Positions 1 to 8,588 of a stretch of DNA of 64,000 bases are shown piece after piece (positions within the stretch are counted from its first letter, which is position 1; each line of letters starts with the position of its first letter). Under the pieces are notes generated by a model. That model was not told where the DNA came from. It was given only the letters and a program-made list of their open reading frames with translations, and searched no databases. A program made the translations under genes and the position numbers. The DNA comes from Thiogranum longum. Its GTDB lineage: Bacteria; Pseudomonadota; Gammaproteobacteria; DSM-19610. The stretch covers positions 310,001 through 374,000 of the forward strand of contig NZ_SMFX01000001.1 in assembly GCF_004339085.1 (NCBI RefSeq). Reading direction: 5' to 3'.

Positions 1-22
1 GCTCTGACAGTCGGTTATAATG

Positions 23-52
23 AAAAAAGGCGCCCTGCGGGGCGCCTTTTTT
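23..52 (+). terminator. Intrinsic terminator at left edge
   Basis: A GC-rich stem (GGCGCCC and GGGCGCC around a short loop) is flanked by an A-run on the left and a T-run on the right, so it can work in both directions. It probably ends a rightward gene beyond the window edge, by family context the cytochrome oxidase subunit III gene, and also the leftward DUF2909 gene next to it. Confidence 0.85.
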
Positions 53-67
53 ATGCGGGGCTGGTAT

Positions 68-316
68 CTACTTTGCGATACGTGCCTGTGAATTGACAGG
101 GTGATTTGCCGGGTAGATGCCGTGTGGTTTGAGATGGCCGGTGGCAATGGCCAGCATGAGTAACCCGAAGAGAGAAACAGACAGGGCAATCCTCATGGTC
201 AGCGCCTTGACTGTGCGAGTCGATTTTCCCTTGTCTCGAACCATGAAGATCATGCCGCTCAGCAGGCTGGCGACAATAGCGATAAGTACGGCAATCGTGA
301 ATATTTTGATTAGCAT
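68..316 (-). CDS. Twin transmembrane protein, DUF2909 family
   Basis: An 82-residue protein with two hydrophobic helices (about residues 3-24 and 40-58) joined by a short basic loop containing RDKGKS. This matches the small DUF2909 membrane proteins found in cox assembly clusters; their molecular role is not established. I chose the ATG at 316 because an AGGGA sequence precedes it and the protein then starts directly with the first helix. A longer reading upstream would overlap SURF1 and is unlikely. It is divergent from SURF1 with about 90 bases between, and its 3' end meets the terminator at the window edge. Confidence 0.8.
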   Translation of the reverse strand: MLIKIFTIAVLIAIVASLLSGMIFMVRDKGKSTRTVKALTMRIALSVSLFGLLMLAIATGHLKPHGIYPANHPVNSQARIAK

Positions 317-403
317 GAGTTTCCCTGGACCGATCAGATTTTCTGAGTATAGGGTAAGCAGATTCCGCTTGCGAGGCTGCGGCACGGTCAGTAGGCTCGC
401 GGC

Positions 404-1135
404 ATGCGATTTGGCAGTCTGGAATTTCGCCCCGGCCTCTGGCCAACTTTGATAACCCTGATTATGTTCGGGATTCTGGTTTCGCTGGGATTCTGGCAAT
501 TGGACAGGGCTGCGCAGAAGCGTGCACTACTGGAAGAGTACCGGGCTGAAACTAATGATGCCCCGTTACGGCTTGATCCATTACGTGAAAATTACCAGGG
601 TATGGGTTATCGGGTGGTTGTTGCGAGCGGGCATTTCGATGGTGCCCGGCAGCTTCTTTTGGACAACCGTACATATAATGGAAGGGTAGGTTATCAGGTT
701 CTTACCCCGTTTGTGCTGGATGGGACAGAACGCAGGGTATTGGTAAACCGGGGATGGGTGCCGCTGGGCAACAACCGGGATGCTTTGCCCGACCTGCCGG
801 TACCGGCAGGCAAGCAGCACATTATTGCGCGTATCAAGTTGCCGTCGGACAAGATATTTATGCTGGCCGACGAGGAGCCGCGTAAAGGCTGGCCGTGGCG
901 CGTACAGGCGGTTCAGATAGAGCTGTTTGAAAAAGAGCTGGGATACCCGCTCATGCCGCTGATCTTGTTACTGGAAAGTGATACTGGTGATGGTTTTGTG
1001 CGCGACTGGCATCCGCTGACCTATGGCCCCGAACGCAACGAGGGGTACGCGGTACAGTGGTTCGGATTGGCATTGACGCTACTGATTATTTATCTCGTTG
1101 TTAATACAAGCAAAGTAGACAAGGCTCATGAATAA
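404..1135 (+). CDS. SURF1 family cytochrome oxidase assembly protein
   Basis: SURF1 proteins help insert heme a into subunit I of aa3-type cytochrome c oxidase in the inner membrane. The 243-residue product has the usual layout: an N-terminal helix (residues 13-30), a periplasmic domain and a C-terminal helix (about 217-235). The family signature GFWQLDRA follows the first helix, and LVNRGWVP and YAVQWFGLA are in their normal places. The stop overlaps the start of the next gene by eight bases, so the two are probably translationally coupled. It implies that oxidase structural genes lie just left of the window. Confidence 0.93.
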   Translation: MRFGSLEFRPGLWPTLITLIMFGILVSLGFWQLDRAAQKRALLEEYRAETNDAPLRLDPLRENYQGMGYRVVVASGHFDGARQLLLDNRTYNGRVGYQVLTPFVLDGTERRVLVNRGWVPLGNNRDALPDLPVPAGKQHIIARIKLPSDKIFMLADEEPRKGWPWRVQAVQIELFEKELGYPLMPLILLLESDTGDGFVRDWHPLTYGPERNEGYAVQWFGLALTLLIIYLVVNTSKVDKAHE

Positions 1136-1751
1136 AATTGTTTCCAGAACCCGCTCGCGGGCGGCGCTGGTTTTGTTGTTACTGGTATTTGCAGCACCGG
1201 TTATTCTGGCCTGGCTGGTGTTTTTCGTGTTCCCGGAGTTTCGGCCGACCGATACCATGAATCACGGTGAACTGGTGGTACCGGCGCGACCGTTGCCGGC
1301 CTTCCATTTGCAGGGTATCGGGACTGACACGGTCGACCAGAATTTTCTGCGAGGTAAATGGACGTTTGTGTATCTTGCTGAAGGCGCTTGCGAAAAACCC
1401 TGTGTGGATCAGCTCTACAAGATGCGCCAGGTACGCCTGACGCAGGGTAAGAACATCAAACGTCTGCAGCGACTATTTCTGTGGAATACCGAAGGCATCG
1501 GCGAAGCACAACGCCTCGAACTGGCGAAGCACTTCCCGGGGCTTGTTATTGGCAATATACAGTCTGGTGGCCAGGCAGACAGTCTGATAAACAGTTTCAG
1601 GCTGGAAGATGGTGCAGACCCTTATTCCTCCGGACGTTTGTACCTGGTTGACCCGATGGGCAACCTGATGATGAGTTATGAGCCTGACACGGTACCGCGC
1701 GGAATCACCAAGGATCTGGAAAGACTCTTAAAGTACTCCGGATTGGGTTAA
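1128..1751 (+). CDS. SCO/thioredoxin-like oxidase assembly protein
   Basis: A 207-residue protein with an N-terminal membrane anchor (about residues 12-35) and a periplasmic thioredoxin-like domain. The sequence [15 protein letters not shown] carries a CxxxC pair like the copper or redox site of SCO proteins, and a late [15 protein letters not shown] strand is typical of the fold. Proteins of this type sit between SURF1 and the heme synthase genes in many proteobacterial cox clusters and are thought to help deliver copper or reduce cysteines of the CuA site. It overlaps SURF1. The distal histidine expected of true SCO proteins is not obvious, so the metal role is inferred. Confidence 0.75.
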   Translation: MNKIVSRTRSRAALVLLLLVFAAPVILAWLVFFVFPEFRPTDTMNHGELVVPARPLPAFHLQGIGTDTVDQNFLRGKWTFVYLAEGACEKPCVDQLYKMRQVRLTQGKNIKRLQRLFLWNTEGIGEAQRLELAKHFPGLVIGNIQSGGQADSLINSFRLEDGADPYSSGRLYLVDPMGNLMMSYEPDTVPRGITKDLERLLKYSGLG

Positions 1752-1806
1752 AATACCCGGCTCTATCAATTTGCTGACGCGCGCCAGACCGGCGCCGGGG
1801 ACGGGC

Positions 1807-2724
1807 ATGGGCTATTCAATGACAGCGGCGCTGGGCACGCATTGGCGGGACTACCTGGGAGTATGCAAGCTCAAGGTGGTGGCGCTGATTGTGTTCACCG
1901 CGCTGGTCGGAATGTTTCTCGCCGTACCTGGTATGGTCCCCTGGCAGCCGTTGGTTTTCGGTACCCTGGGCATTGGTATGGCGGCTGCATCGGCCGCGGC
2001 AATCAATCATGTTGTTGACCAGTATGCTGATGCGCAGATGGCGCGTACGCGTAACCGGCCGGTCGCAAGCGGCGCCATGACCAGCCGCAGTTGCCTGATC
2101 TTTGCGCTGGTACTGGGGGCGTTGGCAATGTGGATTCTGGTGCAGTTCGTCAATATGCTCACAGCTATCCTGACCTTCGCCTCATTGATCGGTTATGCTG
2201 TCATATACACGCTCTACCTGAAGCGTGCCACGCCGCAGAATATTGTGATCGGGGGTGCTGCTGGCGCTGCTCCGCCGGTACTGGGCTGGACGGCCGTGAC
2301 CGGGACGGTTGATCCGCATGCATTGCTGCTGTTCCTGATCATCTTTGTCTGGACGCCACCGCACTTCTGGGCGCTGGCTATTCACCGTCGCAGTGAGTAC
2401 GCCAAGGTCGATATTCCCATGTTGCCGGTTACTCACGGCGTACCGTTCACGCGCCTGCAAGTGATGTTGTATACCATCCTGCTCGTTGTGGTAACGATCC
2501 TGCCGTTTGTCACGCATATGAGCGGACTGTTCTATCTCGCCGGAGCACTGGGGCTGGGAGCCGGCTTTCTTTATCATGCCTGGGCATTGATGCATGATGA
2601 GAGTGACAGGCAGGCGATGAAGATGTTTGGCTATTCAATCATTTACCTGATGGCGCTGTTTGCCTTCCTGCTTGTCGACCACTACGTTCCTTACCTGCTA
2701 CGACTGACGGGGTTGGCTGAATAG
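1807..2724 (+). CDS. ctaB: Heme O synthase (protoheme IX farnesyltransferase)
   Basis: This UbiA-family membrane enzyme transfers a farnesyl group to heme b, making heme O for cytochrome oxidases. The first prenyl-diphosphate motif reads [20 protein letters not shown] with the expected aspartates, about 70 residues in, and the loop [20 protein letters not shown] is characteristic of CtaB/CyoE. About eight helices are visible. The start is uncertain: ATG at 1807 or 1819 are both possible, and a TTG at 1771 would add an unlikely extension. No heme A synthase (ctaA) gene lies between this gene and the upstream assembly protein, where it is often found. Confidence 0.93.
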   Translation: MGYSMTAALGTHWRDYLGVCKLKVVALIVFTALVGMFLAVPGMVPWQPLVFGTLGIGMAAASAAAINHVVDQYADAQMARTRNRPVASGAMTSRSCLIFALVLGALAMWILVQFVNMLTAILTFASLIGYAVIYTLYLKRATPQNIVIGGAAGAAPPVLGWTAVTGTVDPHALLLFLIIFVWTPPHFWALAIHRRSEYAKVDIPMLPVTHGVPFTRLQVMLYTILLVVVTILPFVTHMSGLFYLAGALGLGAGFLYHAWALMHDESDRQAMKMFGYSIIYLMALFAFLLVDHYVPYLLRLTGLAE

Positions 2725-2941
2725 CCGGGCCACCTCCACGGTGACGCTTCCTGGGCTACACTGATTTGCCGGGTTACGGGTAACTGTGGGAGCGCACTTC
2801 GCGTTTACCCACTTTCTGCCTGGGGGATATCCCTTTTAAATAACGGGGACTTTACCAAGGGTAGTTGCGTATATTAGAATGTAACGATTTTATGACCCAC
2901 TTTTCGGGTTATTCGCCAGATCGCACATACGAGGCAGGAAA

Positions 2942-4396
2942 ATGGCACAGGCCGCTATGGGAACTACACAGCAGTACAACTACGAAATCATCCGCAAGTT
3001 TGCCTTTATGGCGCTGGTGTGGGGCGTGCTCGGTATGAGCGCCGGCGTTTATATCGCATCGGAACTTGCCTGGCCGTTTCTGAACTTCGATATCCCGGCA
3101 ATTACCTTCGGTCGATTACGGCCTGTGCACACCACGCTGGTTATTTTTGGTTTCGGTGGCAGTGCGCTTTTTGCAACGTCCTATTATATTGTTCAGCGTA
3201 CCTGTCAGACACGTCTCTACAGTGACTGGATGGCTTCGTTTACGTTCTGGGGCTGGCAGGCTGCTGTTGCGCTGGGTGCTGTCAGTTACATGCTGGGTTA
3301 TACGCAGTCACGCGAATACGCCGAGTTTGAGTGGCCGATTGACCTGCTGATCACAGTGACCTGGGTGGTGTATTTCCTGATTTACGTCCAGACACTGCGT
3401 CGTCGTTCCCAGCCCCACATTTATGTGGCGAACTGGTTTTTCATGGCGTTCATACTGGCTACGGCCATACTGCACATCTTCAATAATCTGGCCATTCCGG
3501 TCGGAATGTTCAGCATGAAATCCTACAGTCTGTTCTCCGGCGTGCAGGATGCCATGACCCAGTGGTGGTACGGCCATAATGCAGTGGGCTTCTTCCTCAC
3601 CGCCGCATTCCTGGGCATGATGTATTACTTTGTGCCCAAGCAGGCAGGTCGACCGGTTTATTCCTATCGATTGTCTATCGTCCATTTCTGGGCGCTGTCC
3701 TTCCTGTACATGTGGGTGGGCGCCCACCATCTGCACTGGACAGCATTACCTGACTGGACTTCAACACTGGCAGCAACGTTCTCCATCATGCTGTTATTAC
3801 CGTCGTGGGGCGGCATGATCAATGGCATCATGACGCTATCCGGTGCCTGGGACAGACTGCGTACGGACCCGATCATGTTGTTCCTGATCACGGCGTTGTC
3901 GTTCTATGGTATGTCTACCTTCGAGGGCCCGTTGATGTCACTGAAGAGTGTGAACGCATTGTCACACTATACTGACTGGACTATCGGGCACGTGCATTCC
4001 GGCGCGCTTGGCTGGGTGGCGATGGTGACATTCGGCTCCTTCTATCACATGATTCCGCGTCTGTATGACACACGCCTCTACAGCACGCGTCTGGTGTACG
4101 TTCATTTCTGGCTGGCAACCATCGGTATCGTTCTCTATATCACCGCCATGTGGGTGGCCGGTATATTCCAGGGTCTGATGCTGCGCAGTTTCGACGATTA
4201 CGGCAACCTGGCCTATACCTTCGTTGAAACCGTGGCGTTCCTTCATAACCCGTACGTGGTTCGTGCGCTAGGCGGCCTGTTCTTCCTGTCGGGTATAGTC
4301 GTGATGGCCTATAACGTCTACATGACCATACGCAACGCACACGCGGAGGCTGCCGAGCTGGAAGCGAAGCTTGCAGCCAAAATGGCACGCGCCTGA
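2942..4396 (+). CDS. ccoN: cbb3 oxidase catalytic subunit I
   Basis: CcoN is the heme-copper subunit of cbb3 cytochrome c oxidase, the high-affinity terminal oxidase for low oxygen. The 484-residue protein is near the family's usual length and has about twelve helices. Histidine ligands are visible: [12 protein letters not shown] for the low-spin heme, [10 protein letters not shown] and VGAHHLHW for CuB, and [13 protein letters not shown] near the high-spin heme. The ATG follows a good GAGGCAGGA ribosome site. It opens the cco locus after a 217-base gap that must hold the promoter. I looked there for an FNR/Anr palindrome (TTGAT-N4-ATCAA) and found none. Confidence 0.97.
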   Translation: MAQAAMGTTQQYNYEIIRKFAFMALVWGVLGMSAGVYIASELAWPFLNFDIPAITFGRLRPVHTTLVIFGFGGSALFATSYYIVQRTCQTRLYSDWMASFTFWGWQAAVALGAVSYMLGYTQSREYAEFEWPIDLLITVTWVVYFLIYVQTLRRRSQPHIYVANWFFMAFILATAILHIFNNLAIPVGMFSMKSYSLFSGVQDAMTQWWYGHNAVGFFLTAAFLGMMYYFVPKQAGRPVYSYRLSIVHFWALSFLYMWVGAHHLHWTALPDWTSTLAATFSIMLLLPSWGGMINGIMTLSGAWDRLRTDPIMLFLITALSFYGMSTFEGPLMSLKSVNALSHYTDWTIGHVHSGALGWVAMVTFGSFYHMIPRLYDTRLYSTRLVYVHFWLATIGIVLYITAMWVAGIFQGLMLRSFDDYGNLAYTFVETVAFLHNPYVVRALGGLFFLSGIVVMAYNVYMTIRNAHAEAAELEAKLAAKMARA

Positions 4397-4413
4397 TTTC
4401 GGAGTAGAGAAAA

Positions 4414-5151
4414 GTGATAAAGCATGAAAGTATAGAAACCAATGCGGGCTTGTTGATTATCCTGACGATGATCGTGATAAGCATCGGCGGTCTGGTTGAA
4501 ATTGTTCCGCTGTTCTTTATTAACGATACGGTTGAGGATGTGGAAGGTGTGCGACCTTATACTGCGCTCGAATTACGTGGTCGTGATATCTATCAGAGAG
4601 AAGGCTGCTACCTGTGCCATTCACAAATGATCCGCCCGTTTCGCGATGAAGACTTGCGCTATGGCCACTATTCCCTGGCGGCAGAGTCCCAGTACGATCA
4701 TCCGTTCCAGTGGGGTTCAAAACGTACAGGTCCGGATCTCGCTCGTGTCGGCAAAAAGTACTCGGATGAGTGGCATGTAGCGCATCTGGTCAACCCGCGG
4801 TCCGTAGTACCGCAATCGGTTATGCCCAATTACCCCTGGCTGCTGGAACATGAGCTGGATTACTCGGATGTGCAGGACCGCATGCGCGCACTCAAGATGG
4901 CCGGTGTTCCGTACTCCGAAACCCAGGATGAATACGACCGTAATGTTGCACAGTTCGGAAAGGTCGTTGCAGACAAACTGGATATATTAAACGCTGAAGA
5001 GAATCTCATGTCGCAGGCACTCGCCAACGATTTCGATGGTCAGCGTTCACGGATCACCGAGATGGACGCACTGGTAGCCTACCTTCAGGTGCTTGGCACG
5101 ATGGTGGATTTTACCAAGTACAACGAAGGTTACTTTGCAGAATTCCGCTAG
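4414..5151 (+). CDS. ccoO: cbb3 oxidase monoheme c subunit II
   Basis: CcoO carries one c-type heme that passes electrons from CcoP to CcoN. An N-terminal anchor helix (about residues 12-33) is followed by a periplasmic cytochrome c domain with the heme site CYLCH near residue 65 and the axial methionine probably in SVMPNYPWL. The 245-residue length fits gammaproteobacterial CcoO. The start is a GTG 17 bases after ccoN with GGAG just upstream. No in-frame ATG lies close by. Confidence 0.96.
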   Translation: MIKHESIETNAGLLIILTMIVISIGGLVEIVPLFFINDTVEDVEGVRPYTALELRGRDIYQREGCYLCHSQMIRPFRDEDLRYGHYSLAAESQYDHPFQWGSKRTGPDLARVGKKYSDEWHVAHLVNPRSVVPQSVMPNYPWLLEHELDYSDVQDRMRALKMAGVPYSETQDEYDRNVAQFGKVVADKLDILNAEENLMSQALANDFDGQRSRITEMDALVAYLQVLGTMVDFTKYNEGYFAEFR

Positions 5152-5171
5152 GCCCGTGCAGGGGGAGTGCG

Positions 5172-5381
5172 ATGCCTGACTGGCTGATCTGGTTTACGAG
5201 GTTCGAGAACAGCAAGATCGTTGCGTTGTTACTGTTCTTCGTGGCTTTTTGCGGAATTTTACTTTACGTGTATACGGGAAAGAAGCGGAGCCAGAGACTG
5301 GAGTCGTATAAATATATTCCCCTGCAGGATGATGATTTGGACCCGGATGCCGGCGACGGCGAGGTAAAAAAAGATGAGTGA
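5172..5381 (+). CDS. ccoQ: cbb3 oxidase small subunit IV
   Basis: A 69-residue single-helix protein (helix about residues 14-32) with a basic GKKRSQRLE stretch after the helix and an acidic tail (DDDLDPDAGDGE). Size, topology and its place between ccoO and ccoP identify it as CcoQ/FixQ, which in studied species stabilises the CcoNO core and its contact with CcoP. GGGGGAG precedes the ATG. It overlaps ccoP by eight bases, so coupling is likely. Confidence 0.9.
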   Translation: MPDWLIWFTRFENSKIVALLLFFVAFCGILLYVYTGKKRSQRLESYKYIPLQDDDLDPDAGDGEVKKDE

Positions 5382-6300
5382 TACCAAGAAGCCCCAGTCT
5401 GCGGTACAGACCACGGGTCACGCCTGGGATGGTGATATCCAGGAATTCAACAATCCTTTGCCGAACTGGTGGCTGTGGGCATTTTATGCAACGGTGGTGT
5501 TCGCGGTTGTGTACTGGATTTTTTATCCGGCGTGGCCGGTCGGTAGCAGCTACACGACCGGTGTAATGAATAATATTACCTTTGTTGACAGTGATGGCAC
5601 AGAGAAAACCATGCACTGGAATACGCGCGCATTACTGCTGAAGGACCTGCAGGAAGGCAAGTCAGCGACCCTGAGCAGGGAGTACCTGGAGAAGGTTCAG
5701 GGTGCAGATTATGAAACGATCCTCGGTGATGCCGAGATGATGGCCTTTACCCGCTCAATGGCCGTTGGCCTGTTTGGCGATAATTGCATGCCCTGTCACG
5801 GGGCCGGTGGTGGTGGCGTGATGGGTCTGTTTCCGAACCTGGCAGACGACGACTGGTTGTGGGGTGGTACGGTAGAAGATATCCAGACAACCATTTCCGA
5901 CGGCCGTTATGGTTTTATGCCGTCATTTCGCGAAACTTTCAATGATCAGCAGCTTGATGACGTGGCTGCATACGTGCTGTCACTGTCAGGACAGGAAACA
6001 GATTCTGCATCTGCACAACGCGGAAAGCGCCTGTTCCAGACCAGCGCGGGTGGCTGCTATTACTGTCACGGAACTGACGGCAAAGGTATGAAGTCACAGG
6101 GTTCCGCGAACCTGACTGACCAGATCTGGACAATTGCCGATGTGCCTGGTGCGGATGCGCCGGCACAGAAAAGGGCGGCAGTAAAAGCTGTAGTTGCCAA
6201 TGGTGTACAACGCACCATGCCGCACTGGTCGGACCGCCTGGACAAAACCCAGATCAAGCTGCTGACGGTCTATGTTCATGAACTCGGGGGCGGCCAGTAG
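5374..6300 (+). CDS. ccoP: cbb3 oxidase diheme c subunit III
   Basis: CcoP is the electron entry subunit of cbb3 oxidase. The 308-residue protein has an N-terminal helix (about residues 32-50), a conserved start HAWDGDIQEFNNPLPNWW, and two cytochrome c domains with heme sites CMPCH near residue 138 and CYYCH near residue 227. Candidate axial methionines are in GFMPSF and RTMPHW. It is the last structural subunit gene of the cluster and is followed by the maturation genes. Confidence 0.96.
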   Translation: MSDTKKPQSAVQTTGHAWDGDIQEFNNPLPNWWLWAFYATVVFAVVYWIFYPAWPVGSSYTTGVMNNITFVDSDGTEKTMHWNTRALLLKDLQEGKSATLSREYLEKVQGADYETILGDAEMMAFTRSMAVGLFGDNCMPCHGAGGGGVMGLFPNLADDDWLWGGTVEDIQTTISDGRYGFMPSFRETFNDQQLDDVAAYVLSLSGQETDSASAQRGKRLFQTSAGGCYYCHGTDGKGMKSQGSANLTDQIWTIADVPGADAPAQKRAAVKAVVANGVQRTMPHWSDRLDKTQIKLLTVYVHELGGGQ

Positions 6301-6336
6301 TCCCGCGAGAAGCATCCGGGTACGCGTTCTGCAACT

Positions 6337-7758
6337 ATGACAGATTCTGCCAGTCAGGTACTGTACCAGGCGCGTATCCCAATCTATCCACGTTCCGTCA
6401 AGGGGCGGTTCAGGACGCTGAAATGGGGCATTCTCACGTTTGCCTATGGTGTCTATTTTCTTTTGCCCTGGTTGCGCTGGGAGCGAAATGCAGGCCCGGA
6501 TCAGGCGGTTTTATTTGATATTGCCGACCGCAAGTTCTATCTCTTCGATCTTGTCATGCATGCGCAGGACCTGTTTTGGCTGACCGGCTTTCTGCTGGTC
6601 GCTGCGTTGCTGCTGTTTTTTGTAACCAGTATTGCCGGTCGGGTGTTCTGCGGCTATTTTTGTTTCCAGACGCTGTGGACGGATCTTTACCTGCTGATCG
6701 AGCGGCTGGTGCAGGGCGACCGAGTGGCACGGATACGCCTGGACAAGTCGCCGTGGACTGCGAACAAGTTCCTGCGCAAGGTGCTTACGCATATCCTGTG
6801 GCTTGCGGCGGCCTTCCTGACCGGGTTGACCTTCACCCTGTACTGGGGAAATGCACCTGAACTGATTGTTGAATGGTTCACCGGCAAGGCCCCGTTTGCT
6901 GCCTACGCAACAACGCTGTTCCTCACTATAACGACCTATGTCATGGCCGGGCTGGCACGCGAACAAGTGTGTACCTATATGTGCCCCTACGCACGTTTCC
7001 AGTCGGTTATGTTCGATGAGGACACGCGCATTGTCGCTTACGACGTGGCGCGGGGTGAAGGAAAGGCCGGTCGACACAAGGTCACGCGTGATCTGAAAAC
7101 GCTTGAGCAGCGTCAACAGCAGGGTGTTGGCGAATGTATCGACTGTGGATATTGTGTGCAGGTATGCCCGACCGGTATTGATATTCGCAATGGCCTGCAG
7201 GTGCAATGCATCAGTTGTGCGCTGTGTATTGATGCCTGTGACACGATTATGGGTTCGCTGGGCTGGGACAAGGGACTGATTCGCTATACTTCCGAGAAAC
7301 AGGCGGAGGGCAAAGAGAGCCGGATACTTAAACCCAAAACGATCGCTTATGGCCTGGTGCTGCTGGCGGCAATTGCCGCATTGTTGTGGGGTGTCAGCAA
7401 CCAGGCGCCGCTGGAGATGTCGGTGGTGCAGGTACGCCAGCCCCTGTTCGTGCGTTTGTCTGACGGGCGGGTGCAAAACAGTTATGAGTTGCATATCGAG
7501 AACAAGACTGACCAGCCGTTAAAGCTGGCCATTATGATGCGCGGTCTGGCCGGAGCCGAGCTTGATGTCGGCAAGCTTTCGTCAGTTGAAATCGGGCCAC
7601 AACGCAGCTTGCGCGTGCATGCGCGGGTCCGCTGGAACAGTGGAAACAGGCACAAGGGTTCGCGCAGTTTCGAATTTGACCTGATTCCACAGACACAACC
7701 GGAGATTGGTATGATCAGTGCGCCTGCAACCTTTTACATGCCGGGCGGCGATAGCTGA
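6337..7758 (+). CDS. ccoG: cbb3 assembly ferredoxin CcoG
   Basis: CcoG (RdxA/FixG) is a membrane iron-sulfur protein; studied members reduce Cu(II) to Cu(I) for cbb3 assembly. The 473-residue product has several helices in the first half, a CGYFC motif near residue 107, a cytoplasmic 4Fe-4S region (CIDCGYCVQVCP then CISCALCIDAC, about residues 267-305) and a C-terminal periplasmic immunoglobulin-like domain after a last helix. It overlaps the next gene by one base (TGATG). Confidence 0.95.
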   Translation: MTDSASQVLYQARIPIYPRSVKGRFRTLKWGILTFAYGVYFLLPWLRWERNAGPDQAVLFDIADRKFYLFDLVMHAQDLFWLTGFLLVAALLLFFVTSIAGRVFCGYFCFQTLWTDLYLLIERLVQGDRVARIRLDKSPWTANKFLRKVLTHILWLAAAFLTGLTFTLYWGNAPELIVEWFTGKAPFAAYATTLFLTITTYVMAGLAREQVCTYMCPYARFQSVMFDEDTRIVAYDVARGEGKAGRHKVTRDLKTLEQRQQQGVGECIDCGYCVQVCPTGIDIRNGLQVQCISCALCIDACDTIMGSLGWDKGLIRYTSEKQAEGKESRILKPKTIAYGLVLLAAIAALLWGVSNQAPLEMSVVQVRQPLFVRLSDGRVQNSYELHIENKTDQPLKLAIMMRGLAGAELDVGKLSSVEIGPQRSLRVHARVRWNSGNRHKGSRSFEFDLIPQTQPEIGMISAPATFYMPGGDS

Positions 7759-8588
7759 TGTTGCAGTCCTTGCTGGCATTGCCGTTGGGCGTCGGTGTCG
7801 AAGTGCTGGTGTTTCTTGCGCTTTACCGTCTGACGCCGATGAATGGCCGTCAGGCTGCCGTCATCGTGGCGATGCTGGCAATAACGGCCGTGTTCATCGA
7901 CAGTCTGCTCGACTGGCCAGGCGCAGATGTGTTGGCCATGTATGTTGCTGTGTTGCTGGTGTCGGCCTATCTTCTGGGTATTATCAGTTCAGCGCGGGAG
8001 CAGCGACAGCGTGCCGGCGCAAAGGATCAGCGCTGGTTTCACTGGGGTCCTGCAATTATCGTCATATTTTTCGTCGCCCTGTTCGCGCTGGATGGCGTGC
8101 TGGTGGTGATTTCAAAACAGGGCCTGCCTCAACCGGTAGCTGACCGCCTGTTACCGAAACAGCACAAGTCCGAAACGGTGAACTCGGTGTTCCCCGGCGT
8201 GGTCGCACGTGACTTCCAGAAAAAAGAATCTCTCTACAACGCCTATCTTGAACAGGTTAAACAGCAGCAGGCGCGTGGCTGGCAGGTCAGCAAAGGCTGG
8301 CTGGAGAAACCGCTTGCAGGTCGCCCGGAGGTTTTCCAGGTCAGGGTGACAGAACGCGATGGTGCAGCCGTGGCCTTCGCCACGGTTGGCGGCGTTTTCC
8401 AGCGCCCCTCGGACAGCCGGCTGGACCAGTCGTTTGAACTTGTCGAAATTGAGCCGGGACTTTATCGCGGAGAACTCGTGCTGCCCGATCCGGGTATGTG
8501 GCAGCTGGTACTGCAGATCCGTCGTGGTGATCAGTTGCACGAGATTCATGCGGAAACCTCGGTTGGCGCCGGGGAATCTGCGCCTTGA
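7758..8588 (+). CDS. FixH-like protein with extra N-terminal membrane domain
   Basis: The C-terminal part resembles FixH/CcoH: a helix (about residues 94-117) followed by a periplasmic domain with [18 protein letters not shown] and [25 protein letters not shown], both typical of the family. FixH proteins bind or stabilise the CcoI copper ATPase during cbb3 assembly. Usual FixH is about 150-180 residues; this one is 276, with three more predicted helices (about 5-24, 32-51, 57-77) at the N-terminus. I cannot assign the extra part to a named family. It overlaps both ccoG and ccoI, so it belongs to the same transcript. Confidence 0.75.
   Translation: MLQSLLALPLGVGVEVLVFLALYRLTPMNGRQAAVIVAMLAITAVFIDSLLDWPGADVLAMYVAVLLVSAYLLGIISSAREQRQRAGAKDQRWFHWGPAIIVIFFVALFALDGVLVVISKQGLPQPVADRLLPKQHKSETVNSVFPGVVARDFQKKESLYNAYLEQVKQQQARGWQVSKGWLEKPLAGRPEVFQVRVTERDGAAVAFATVGGVFQRPSDSRLDQSFELVEIEPGLYRGELVLPDPGMWQLVLQIRRGDQLHEIHAETSVGAGESAP

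Noticed and set aside
2725-2941. FNR/Anr box upstream of ccoN
   Set aside because: I looked for TTGAT-N4-ATCAA and found no match. A weak GGGTAA/TTACCC inverted repeat (2778-2810) is the only structure; its role is unclear.
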